Translations under genes and position numbers: made by a program | In this document: piece after piece, positions 1-7,198 of the stretch | Numbering within the stretch: position 1 is the first letter of the stretch | Layout: every line of letters begins with the position of its first letter | Origin: JANWHF01 sp036276235 | GTDB lineage: Bacteria > Planctomycetota > Phycisphaerae > Tepidisphaerales > Tepidisphaeraceae | Direction: 5' to 3' | Assembly (NCBI GenBank): GCA_036276235.1 | Contig: DATBDZ010000115.1 | Location: 1 to 13,922 of the forward strand | Length of the DNA stretch: 13,922 bases | The notes under the pieces: model-generated | Told to the model about the DNA's origin: nothing | Database searches by the model: none | The model's input: the letters and a program-made list of their open reading frames with translations, nothing else

Positions 1-36
1 CCCCTTCACGAAAGGCTCAAACCGGCGACCCAACAT
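1..36 (-). CDS. 5' end of a truncated gene, possibly an IS4-type transposase
   Basis: The minus strand has an ATG at 34-36 followed by an open frame, MLGRRFEPFVKG, that runs off the left edge. A GGAGG lies eight bases upstream of the ATG (45-49), one of the better ribosome-binding sites in the window, which is why I call a gene from only 12 codons. The peptide resembles the first residues of some IS4-family transposases, which begin with M-L followed by an F-E-x-F-V motif. That is a memory-based resemblance over a very short stretch. A mobile element here would fit the repeat-rich DNA to its right. It could equally be the start of an unrelated protein. Confidence 0.4.
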   Translation of the reverse strand, partial: MLGRRFEPFVKG

Positions 37-116
37 CCTTGTATCCTCCGGCGAGGACTTCCTATCCTCTGCCAAGACACAAGGTTACCATCCGGGAAAA
101 GCACCTTGAAAGGGGT

Positions 117-184
117 GGGTGCGCTTTAGCGCACGCGGAAACTGCTCGAAGTTCGAACCGCGTGTGCTAAAGCACACCCTACGA
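117..184. repeat. Dispersed ~70-bp imperfect palindrome, copy 1
   Basis: The unit has two arms, each a small hairpin: GCGC-TTTA-GCGC near 121-132 and GTGTGC-TAAA-GCACAC near 162-177. The central part (about 135-158) contains a CGAAGTTCG dyad. A second copy in the opposite orientation lies at 12374-12447; the two agree over most of their length, including the outer GGGTGCGCTTTAG and AGCACACCCTACGAA ends. The element is non-coding. Its small size and dyad symmetry recall REP- or MITE-like elements. Confidence 0.8.
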
Positions 185-231
185 AACCGGTCCTAACCCG
201 TCTCGGCACTCTCGTCATGTTCCGCGTTTCC

Positions 232-309
232 TCTTTGCGCTCTTTGTCTCTTTGCGTCTTTGCGCAATTCGATTTGCGCAAAGACGCAAAGAGACAAAGA
301 GCGCAAAGA
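232..309. repeat. Perfect 36-bp inverted repeat with 6-nt loop
   Basis: Positions 232-267 and 274-309 are exact reverse complements, separated by the loop TTCGAT (268-273). The arms are built from repeated TCTTTG, CTTTG and CTTTGCG steps, so one strand is strongly pyrimidine-rich. As RNA it would form a long, very stable stem. It lies behind alaS and could act as an RNA-stabilising or transcription-ending structure, but no U-tract follows. Given the other palindromes in the window, I think it more likely belongs to a dispersed repeat family. Confidence 0.9.
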
Positions 310-437
310 AGATTCAAAATTGAGGTCCAGCCTCGGGGCCCTCAGCAATCGGGAGCGGTTTCGTGGTATCCCTCCTGCGAGGATCCTACGGAAGGATTTC
401 AGCAGAGCAAATTGATTCGGATTTGGGAATTCCTGCG

Positions 438-3400
438 CTAAGAGATTATTCTCCGAGCCACCTCGCGCGCCACCGCGAGCGCATCCTCGATCTTCGCCGG
501 ATCTTTCCCGCTGCCTTGCGCGAGTTGCGGCCTTCCGCCTCCGGCGCCGCCGGCGGCTTTGGCGGATTCTTTTAGCCAGTCGCCGGCCTTGAAGCCTTTG
601 GCGACCAGATCGTCGCTGACGGCGGCTACGAAATTTACCTTGCCCTCCACTGCCGAGGCCAGGAAGGCGGCGAAGCTGCCGGCCTTTTTCTTCAGCGAAT
701 CCGTCACCGCCAGCAGCTGATCGGTCGGCATCTCCGGCAGCGCGCTGACGATCAGCTTTGATGAGCCGAGCGCCGCCGCTGATTCCAGTAGATTCGATGA
801 GATCGCGCCGATATCGATCTTGCTCGCCGGCTGCAACTTGGCGGCTTTCTCGAAGGCCTTGTGCCGCGCTTGCAGGTCGGCGATTGCCGCCTGGCCGCGG
901 CGTTTGGCGCGGAGCGGAATCGTGCCGGTGATCGCCTTTTGAAGGGCGGCGATAACGCCGGGTAGTTCGCTGTCCTGCGCTGCTTTGCCCTTCGCGATCA
1001 GCGCATCGATTTCACGCCCCGCGGCAGCCGCCTGCTCGGCGGCATCGCCAGTCAGCGCGACAATGCGCCGGATTCCCTTGCTGACCGATTCCTCGGCGGT
1101 GATCGCAAAAGTCCTGGCGTCGCCGCTGTTTTGCAGATGTGTTCCGCCGCAGAATTCGATCGAGAATTGCCGCCATTTCGGGTTCGCGGGGTCGGCAAGC
1201 AAATCCTCCACCGGCGCGCCGATTGAAACCACCCGCACCATCGGCGGATATTTCTCGCCAAACACCGCCCGCAACCCGTTTATCTTCAGCGCCTGCGCCT
1301 GCGGGGCAACCTGCGCATACACCGGCATCTTCCGCGCGATCGACTCATTGACCAGCGTCTCGACCCGCGCCAGCTCGTCATCGCTCATCGCCTTGGAATG
1401 TGAGAAGTCAAAGCGAAGTTTTTCCGGATCGACCAGCGAGCCTTTCTGCTGCACATCATCGCCGAGCACTTCGCGCAAAGCCCAGTTGGCGATGTGGGTG
1501 GAGGTGTGGTTCTGCTCCGTCTGATGTCGGCTCCCGTCAACAAATGCCGTGAATGACTCACCAACTTTCAGTGTACCCTTTCGCACACGACCGATGTGCA
1601 GAATATAAGGGCCGGCCTTTCGAGTTGTTTCAACATCAAACCCCGCGCCACTAGGTGCAAGTGACAAGTGTCCCCTATCTCCGACCTGTCCGCCCATTTC
1701 GGCATAAAAGCAAGTTTTGTCGGAAATGACTGCGAGCTCTTCGTCGTCTGTTGCTGAAGCTGGAGACAATCCGAGGTCCGTACCATTCCATATAGCCATG
1801 ACACGTCCGTACATCCACACCAGATCGTTGCTAACAAGTTCTCCGCTACTCTTGGTATTTGGCTTTAGTCTTTCAAATTTCGGCGAATCATCAGTCGGTG
1901 GGACCTTCGCCTCCGCGAGTGCAGCGAGCGCAGACGGTGGAAGTTCGGCGAGACGCTCTAATCCGCTGCTCTTACCGCCGGAGCGGGCCAAATCGCGCGC
2001 ATTCTCCATTAACACTTCGTAGCCGGCGACATCGACAGTCATGCCTCGCTCTTCGGCCATGATGCGCGTCAGGTCGATAGGGAAGCCGTAGGTGTCGTGG
2101 AGTTTAAAAGCATCCTCAGCCGAAATAGTGGGCATACCAGCTCGTGGCGCCGTTCGGTTCTCCCAGCTTGTGACTGCTCGCCGCACTTCCTCGTTGTGAT
2201 TTGGTGCCGGCTCATAATAGCCCACGATGCGCGGGCTCGCGACATACACGGCGCGGCGGTAGGCCTCGTCGAAAAGCTGAATGCCGCGATCTAGAGTGCG
2301 ACCAAATGAAAGTTCCTCACTTTGGATGAGATCTGACACGCGCCTCGGATCCTTCCGCAGTTCAGGAAACGCGTCGCCCATCGACTCGACAATCACAGGC
2401 ACTAGCTTGTGCAGAAACGACTCCGACAGTCCAAGCTGCTGCCGACCAAACCTCACCGCCCTCCGCAATATTCTGCGAAGCACATACCCCCTTCCCTCAT
2501 TACTCGGCACCGCTCCATCCGTCAGCGCGAACGTCAAACACCGCACATGATCCGCGATCACGCGGAAGGCGATGTCGTGCCGCAATTGCGGGTCGGCGGC
2601 TTCCGCCACGGGGTCGGCGGCGTTGGTTTTGGGGAACTTTCCTGTGTATTTGAGACTCGAAATTTCCGATATTCGATCAAACAGCGGCGTCCACAGGTCG
2701 ATCGCGTAATTATCGTCCTTCCCCTGCATCACCTGGCAGATGCGCTCAAAGCCCATGCCGGTATCGACATGTTGCGACGGCAGCGTTGTGAGCTTGCCGG
2801 CGGCGTCGCGGTTGTATTGGATGAAGACCAGGTTCCAGATCTCCATCACGCGCGGGTCCTGGCCGTTGACATCTTTGCCGCCGGTTTTTTCCGGGGTGCG
2901 ATCGACGTAGATTTCGGTGCAGGGGCCGCAGGGGCCGGTGTCGCCCATTTCCCAGAAATTATCCTTGCCGAAATAGTGAATGTGATCATCCGGCAGCCCG
3001 GCGACTTGCTTCCAGATGTCGGCGGCTTGCGTATCGCGGGGGACGCCGGCGGATTCATTTCCTTCGTAGCAGGTGACATGCAGCCGCGTCGGGTCGAGCT
3101 TCCAGACTTTGGTGAGAAGCTCCCAGGCCATCTCGATGGCGCCCTGCTTGAAGTAGTCGCCGAAGCTCCAGTTGCCGAGCATCTCGAAGAAGGTGTGATG
3201 GCGCCGGCTGCGGCCGACGTCGTCAAGGTCGTTGTGCTTGCCGCCGGCGCGGATGCACTTTTGCGTGTTGGCGACGCGCGGCCACGGGGCCTTCTCCTGG
3301 CCCAGAAAGTATGGCTTAAACTGGTTCATCCCCGCGTTGGTGAACAGCAGCGTCGGATCATCATGCGGGACGACCGGCGAGCTGGGCACAAACGTGTGGC

Positions 3401-3455
3401 CGTGCTTTTGGACGAAGAAGTCGATGAACTGCTGACGGATTTGCTGTGAAGTCAT
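438..3455 (-). CDS. alaS: Alanyl-tRNA synthetase (AlaRS)
   Basis: This enzyme attaches alanine to tRNA-Ala in the cytoplasm and hydrolyses mischarged Ser- or Gly-tRNA-Ala. The class II catalytic core is at residues 1-250: PTLLFTNAGMNQFK (34-47), the CIRAGGKHNDLDDVG stretch followed by HHTFFEMLGNWSFGD (67-100), and motif 3, DTGMGFERI (231-239). The editing domain shows HTSTH (650-654) and FCGGTH (768-773), the two zinc/editing motifs. The C-terminal part contains a glycine-rich GGAGGGRPQLAQGSG, typical of the C-Ala domain. I chose the ATG at 3455; upstream codons lie in repeat DNA. No Shine-Dalgarno site is visible. At 1005 residues it is longer than the usual 870-900; part of the excess is an insertion at about 401-440. 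The stretch coding for about residues 305-638 has visibly lower GC than the rest. Confidence 0.97.
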   Translation of the reverse strand: MTSQQIRQQFIDFFVQKHGHTFVPSSPVVPHDDPTLLFTNAGMNQFKPYFLGQEKAPWPRVANTQKCIRAGGKHNDLDDVGRSRRHHTFFEMLGNWSFGDYFKQGAIEMAWELLTKVWKLDPTRLHVTCYEGNESAGVPRDTQAADIWKQVAGLPDDHIHYFGKDNFWEMGDTGPCGPCTEIYVDRTPEKTGGKDVNGQDPRVMEIWNLVFIQYNRDAAGKLTTLPSQHVDTGMGFERICQVMQGKDDNYAIDLWTPLFDRISEISSLKYTGKFPKTNAADPVAEAADPQLRHDIAFRVIADHVRCLTFALTDGAVPSNEGRGYVLRRILRRAVRFGRQQLGLSESFLHKLVPVIVESMGDAFPELRKDPRRVSDLIQSEELSFGRTLDRGIQLFDEAYRRAVYVASPRIVGYYEPAPNHNEEVRRAVTSWENRTAPRAGMPTISAEDAFKLHDTYGFPIDLTRIMAEERGMTVDVAGYEVLMENARDLARSGGKSSGLERLAELPPSALAALAEAKVPPTDDSPKFERLKPNTKSSGELVSNDLVWMYGRVMAIWNGTDLGLSPASATDDEELAVISDKTCFYAEMGGQVGDRGHLSLAPSGAGFDVETTRKAGPYILHIGRVRKGTLKVGESFTAFVDGSRHQTEQNHTSTHIANWALREVLGDDVQQKGSLVDPEKLRFDFSHSKAMSDDELARVETLVNESIARKMPVYAQVAPQAQALKINGLRAVFGEKYPPMVRVVSIGAPVEDLLADPANPKWRQFSIEFCGGTHLQNSGDARTFAITAEESVSKGIRRIVALTGDAAEQAAAAGREIDALIAKGKAAQDSELPGVIAALQKAITGTIPLRAKRRGQAAIADLQARHKAFEKAAKLQPASKIDIGAISSNLLESAAALGSSKLIVSALPEMPTDQLLAVTDSLKKKAGSFAAFLASAVEGKVNFVAAVSDDLVAKGFKAGDWLKESAKAAGGAGGGRPQLAQGSGKDPAKIEDALAVAREVARRIIS

Positions 3456-3733
3456 GGCGTCGTAGGGGCGAACCATGTGTTCGCCCACGTCAATGGCGCG
3501 ACCAGCGCCGGTCCGGGCGAACACAAGGTTCGCCGCTACAAAGAATTCGGGTCCCGCGCACACACACACACACAGGGCGAACACAAGGTTCGCCCCTACA
3601 AAGAATTCGCGTTCTGCGTCCGTCCGCGTCGGGCGAACACGAGGTTCGCCCCTACAAATTGCGCGTAGGGGTGAACCTTGTGTTCACCCGTGTGGCTCAC
3701 GCGATCGACGCCGGGCGAACACGAGGTTCGCCC
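3456..3733. repeat. Cluster of six 26-nt palindromic units, with a (CA)8 tract
   Basis: Six copies of a unit with stem GGGCGAAC / GTTCGCCC, a five-base loop (ACAAG, ACGAG or a near variant) and a trailing CTACAA or CTACG fill the gap between alaS and the TPR set. Plus-oriented copies start at about 3515, 3575, 3631 and 3713; inverted copies lie at about 3460-3485 and 3664-3689. The copies at 3515 and 3575 also share the following AAAGAATTCG. A run of eight CA dinucleotides (about 3559-3574) sits between them. The copy at 3713 supplies the stop codon of the TPR gene, and the copy at 3460 abuts the alaS start codon. The spacing is uneven and both orientations occur, so it is not a CRISPR array. 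Confidence 0.9.
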
Positions 3734-6247
3734 CTACGGGCGGGTTGTTGGCTGCGTTGCCGGCCGTTCGGGCGCGTCGAGCGCCGCCGCGGCGAACGCT
3801 TTTACATCGGCGTCGGTATCGTTTTGCGCCAGGCGCTCCATGATCGGCTTGCTCGCTGCGGGCGGCAGGAGCTGCGTCGCTTGAAGCGCTCCGAGCAGTC
3901 GGGTCTGCCATGCCGGCGATGTTGTCATGTCTTCCAAAACGTGCTGGCGTTCGGCTCCTTCAAACAGCTCTGCGCTGAGCGCGCCGGCCCAGGTTGCCAC
4001 CACCACATCGGCGTTGGACCGCTCATTTTGAATCGCGCTGAGATAATTCTTGGCCTGCGCCTGATCGGGCGCGACTTCCGGTTTGCCGGACGATGCGTAG
4101 CGGACATACGCCGCCAGGAAATCCAGATCGAGAAGCTTCTCCATCGGGCCGGCTTTTTTCATCGCGTCGAAGAATTTGCCGCGGGCCAGATCGGAGCTGA
4201 GGGCGTCGCTGGTGCGGACGAACATCTTGCTGAACGGGGCAAAGATTCCGCCCGGCCCGACGCGCACGCCTTCGGGCGATTGCAGCGGATCGAGCACGAC
4301 ATCCGCATCAATCGAAAGCATTCCCACCGGCATGCGGCTCAGCGTGTCGGCGAGCTTTCCCTGATCGACGCGGACGATCTGGCTGATCGATTCGCTCGGA
4401 TGCAGGATGGTGCGTCCCATCAGGCGGTCGAATGCGATGCCGGGAAATGTATCCTGCCCGATGCCGCGCAGTTGCGCATCGAACCAGAGGTCCGGCTCGA
4501 TCAAGCCGGCCGATCCTGCTCCGATCGACACATCGAACTTGCCGACGTTGGTGAGCGTCAGGCGCGCCAGCAACGGCTCGCCGACTTTATGGGCGACTTT
4601 CAGCGGCTCGGCGCGAAGCGTATAAAACTTTGTCGCCGGCGCCGGCTTGCCCATTTCGATCGGCTCGATCAGGCCGATCCAATCCATGGGGAATTGATCG
4701 AGCAATGTTTTGATCTGCGATGCCGCTGGCAGAGTGGTCGGCTGATAATTCTGATCCTTGACCGCCTGAAAGAGGATCGCATTGAGCACGCCGGACGTCG
4801 GCTCGGCCAGAAGCTGGGAGCCGATCTCGGCGGCCTTTGGCTTGTTGTTTGCCGCCTCTTCTATCTTGTACAGGCCCAGAAGCGAAAGAGGATCCTTATC
4901 GGCAACTGGCGTGAACTTCTGGCGTGCTTCATCAGGGTGGGCGGTGGCCAGGGCGTACCACCCTTCCAACCGCAATCGCGTGACATCGTCCGCCGGCAGA
5001 AGCGTCTTGAGCGCCTCCAGCATCGGAGTGACGGCGGCGGGATTGTTGGCGTAGTAAAGCTCAAGCCAGATTCGATCGCTCAGCGCACGGACGAGTTCAT
5101 TGAACAGCGCCGGATCATGTGCGTTTTGCGCCAGCGCGGCGAGGGCCGCCGGGTCCGCGGCCGCGGACGGAGCCGTCGCAGGCGATGAAGCACTCGTCGT
5201 TGCGATCGATGGACTGGTCGTCGGCGCGGAAGGCGGCGTCGAAGCCGATGCTTTCAGCCGCGCGGCTATCGAATCCAGCCCCTTATTCACGACGTTGCGC
5301 GCCAGCCGCAATTGCTCTGGAGTGATGCTCGATTTCTGGATCGTCAATTTGAGAAACCACGCATCGACTGAATCGGGAAACAATTGTTGGCCCACCAGCC
5401 GCTCGCTGAGCTGTGTGGAAGTTTGGATTTGCCCGATGCGATAGAGATTGGCGGTGACTTCCAGGCCAAGCTGCAAGTTGCCGCCGACCAGCATCAGATT
5501 GAGCACGGTATTGGCGCGGCGATACCACTCGGCCGCCTCTTCGTGCATGCCGGCGAGGCTGAGCACGTGCGCCAGATCAAACAACGGGGACGGCTGCGCG
5601 GGATTGGCCCGCAGCAAATCCAGGATCGCGGCGGCGCGCTGCGGCAGCGTGGCGTCCGGAGGCAGCAGCCGATACTCCATCCACAGCACATCACTCAGCG
5701 GATAAAACTGGCGCGCCTGGTGGATCATCTCCACCGCTTCATCATGAGAGCGCTGCTCCAGCAGCGGCACCGCCAGCGCGGCGATGTGCGCCTTCAACTC
5801 TGGCGCGAGGCTTGGCTTGGTCAGCAAATCCTTGAGATAGGCAAGCCGCGCGTCGGCGGTTTGCATCTTCCCGACATACAGCTCGATCACGCGCGATTGC
5901 GCTACGCGATCATCCGGCAGCAGGCGGCGATAGGCCGACCAGGCGGCAATCTCGCCGTCAACGTCGCCGGCATTATCGCACGCTTCAGCGAGCAAGCGCG
6001 GATAGCGCGGCTCGGCGGGATCCAGCCGCATCGCGGCACGCAACATCGCCTGCGCTTCATGCATCAACGGCGCATTGGCCGCCGGATCATTTGCGCGGTT
6101 CGCGGCGACGAACTTCTGCGTCTGCTGCACAACGCGCGCTGCCAGGGCCACATCAGTTGGCGCGGCGGCGGGCTGCTGCGCGACGCAGAGTGAGGCGGAG
6201 CAAATCGCCGCCGTCAGGCCGGCCATCAGTGCGAGCTTCTTGACCAT
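3734..6247 (-). CDS. Exported TPR-type repeat protein with a beta-domain
   Basis: I do not recognise a named family. The 837-residue protein starts with a clear signal peptide (KK, then a hydrophobic run to about residue 23 ending CVA-QQ), so it is probably periplasmic or cell-envelope. Residues 35-330 are helical repeats of TPR type, with patterns such as HEEAAEWYRRAN and DEAVEMIHQARQFYP. An Ala/Ser/Thr/Pro linker occupies about 332-368. More helical repeats follow (about 375-530), then a stretch rich in beta strands (about 535-690, LLARLTLTNVGKFDVSIG), which could be an Ig-like sandwich. The end is helical and HEAT-like, with a Pro/Thr-rich tail. It starts six bases after the stop of the membrane gene at 6254, so the two are very likely co-transcribed. 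Its stop codon lies in a repeat copy. Likely role: scaffold or protein-interaction factor; this is inference. Confidence 0.85.
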   Translation of the reverse strand: MVKKLALMAGLTAAICSASLCVAQQPAAAPTDVALAARVVQQTQKFVAANRANDPAANAPLMHEAQAMLRAAMRLDPAEPRYPRLLAEACDNAGDVDGEIAAWSAYRRLLPDDRVAQSRVIELYVGKMQTADARLAYLKDLLTKPSLAPELKAHIAALAVPLLEQRSHDEAVEMIHQARQFYPLSDVLWMEYRLLPPDATLPQRAAAILDLLRANPAQPSPLFDLAHVLSLAGMHEEAAEWYRRANTVLNLMLVGGNLQLGLEVTANLYRIGQIQTSTQLSERLVGQQLFPDSVDAWFLKLTIQKSSITPEQLRLARNVVNKGLDSIAARLKASASTPPSAPTTSPSIATTSASSPATAPSAAADPAALAALAQNAHDPALFNELVRALSDRIWLELYYANNPAAVTPMLEALKTLLPADDVTRLRLEGWYALATAHPDEARQKFTPVADKDPLSLLGLYKIEEAANNKPKAAEIGSQLLAEPTSGVLNAILFQAVKDQNYQPTTLPAASQIKTLLDQFPMDWIGLIEPIEMGKPAPATKFYTLRAEPLKVAHKVGEPLLARLTLTNVGKFDVSIGAGSAGLIEPDLWFDAQLRGIGQDTFPGIAFDRLMGRTILHPSESISQIVRVDQGKLADTLSRMPVGMLSIDADVVLDPLQSPEGVRVGPGGIFAPFSKMFVRTSDALSSDLARGKFFDAMKKAGPMEKLLDLDFLAAYVRYASSGKPEVAPDQAQAKNYLSAIQNERSNADVVVATWAGALSAELFEGAERQHVLEDMTTSPAWQTRLLGALQATQLLPPAASKPIMERLAQNDTDADVKAFAAAALDAPERPATQPTTRP

Positions 6248-6253
6248 CCTTGA

Positions 6254-7081
6254 TTATCCTTGCAACGGCTGGCGATCGGGAGCGCCAGGCGACACACCCC
6301 ACACCTCGCACAGCATCGGCCGTCGTTCGCACAAACTTTGAATATCCGCCAGAAGAGCCGCCCGCGCGCCGAGCCAGTCGGCAAAATCCTGCCGGCCCGA
6401 TTTCTTCGCCGCCAGCGCCAGCAATGCCTGCGTCAGTGCCGCGCGATTGGCGGACATCAGCTCGGCGAGCTGCGCCTTGGCCGGCGCATCGTTCATCATC
6501 CGCTGCCAGGCGCCGATGCGGGCTTCATAATCCAGTTGCACGGTCAGCAGCGCCACCGCATCGCGCAGCGGCAAGCGTTCCTGGTAAAGCGAGGCCATCG
6601 CCTCGTAAGTTCCGGAAAGATCGTTCAGTTCCAGCAAAGATTCGGCCAGGATCAATCTTGATTCTCGCGAAAGGGCGCGGGCGGAACCGGGCCGCTGCCG
6701 CAACAGCGCGCGGCTAAGCGCTGCTGAATCCTGCCAGCGGTGCTGTGCATGCCGCAGAAGCGCCAGTTGATGAAGCGTCTGAAGCTTGACGTTGCGGAAG
6801 AGCGAAAACGTCCGCATCGCCAGATCGATGCGTCGCTCGGCTTCGTCGAACTGCCCGGCGGCGATAAGCCCCGGCGAGTCTGCCGCCAGCCGCGAGGTGC
6901 GGGCGCTGGTGACGCTAAGCCACACCCAGATGAACCCGACCGCCGTCAGCGCCATCGCCTTGAGATGAGCCGGCCCGATCAGCAAACACCCGAAGACCGC
7001 GGCAAAGAACGCCCCCTTGAGCATCACCCCAAAGGTGATGTCGCGACGGACGCGCTGAATGGCGAATTCTACGGGAATCAT
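6254..7081 (-). CDS. Membrane-anchored TPR-like protein (second of the set)
   Basis: The 275-residue product has two hydrophobic segments near the N-terminus (about residues 17-36 and 41-59, the second containing VGFIWVWLSV). An alpha-helical, TPR-like region fills the rest (for example AGQFDEAERRIDLAMRTF at about 75-92, then a HRWQDSAALSRALL-type helix pair). With a short N-terminus and two segments, both ends should face the cytoplasm. I chose the ATG at 7081; the frame stays open to 7171, but those 30 residues are encoded by an inverted repeat. The architecture and the first helical repeats resemble the neighbour at 7199-8080, so the two look like tandem paralogues. The next gene begins six bases after its stop. 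No enzymatic motif is visible and its function is unknown. Confidence 0.8.
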   Translation of the reverse strand: MIPVEFAIQRVRRDITFGVMLKGAFFAAVFGCLLIGPAHLKAMALTAVGFIWVWLSVTSARTSRLAADSPGLIAAGQFDEAERRIDLAMRTFSLFRNVKLQTLHQLALLRHAQHRWQDSAALSRALLRQRPGSARALSRESRLILAESLLELNDLSGTYEAMASLYQERLPLRDAVALLTVQLDYEARIGAWQRMMNDAPAKAQLAELMSANRAALTQALLALAAKKSGRQDFADWLGARAALLADIQSLCERRPMLCEVWGVSPGAPDRQPLQG

Positions 7082-7092
7082 TGTTTGGATGA

Positions 7093-7186
7093 GTTGCCAG
7101 TTATCAGTTGCCAGTTGCCAGTGAAGACACGGATAGTCGTCGTCATCCGCGTTCGCACTGGCAACTGGCAACTGGTAACTGGCAAC
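7093..7186. repeat. 31-bp inverted repeat between two paralogous genes
   Basis: Positions 7093-7123 and 7156-7186 are reverse complements except for one mismatch, with a loop of about 32 bases. Each arm is made of repeated GTTGCCAGT steps. The repeat occupies nearly all of the gap between the genes at 6254-7081 and 7199-8080. In a joint transcript it would form a strong stem just before the start of the downstream gene. Confidence 0.9.
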
Positions 7187-7198
7187 TTTCTTCGCTCC

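Larger units (their letters stand above)
37..437. other. Non-coding, repeat-rich gap between alaS and the left-edge gene
   Basis: I see no convincing gene here; the short frames are low-complexity products of the repeats. The stretch holds a copy of a 70-bp dispersed repeat (117-184), a perfect 36-bp hairpin (232-309), and a segment around 395-427 that shares sequence with the repeat cluster near 12461. It lies behind the alaS stop codon, so transcripts of alaS would run into these hairpins. I cannot point to a classic hairpin followed by a U-tract. Confidence 0.6.

Noticed and set aside
3456..3584. Longer N-terminus for AlaRS
   Set aside because: The extra 43 codons lie in the palindromic units and (CA)8 tract; AlaRS homology begins directly at the ATG at 3455.
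3456..3733. CRISPR array, suggested by several short repeats with 30-base gaps
   Set aside because: Copies occur in both orientations, spacing is uneven, the trailing sequences are partly shared between gaps, and no cas gene is present.
3446..5188. Long plus-strand frame of 580 codons
   Set aside because: It is antisense to the TPR gene, is Arg-rich with no domain pattern, and begins in repeat DNA; the minus-strand frame has a signal peptide and helical repeats. The same reasoning rejects the plus-strand frames at 2409-3449, 5384-6193 and 9680-10927.
7082..7171. Longer N-terminus for the second membrane protein
   Set aside because: The extra 30 residues come from the 31-bp inverted repeat (two WQL-type repeats), and the membrane segments start soon after the ATG at 7081.
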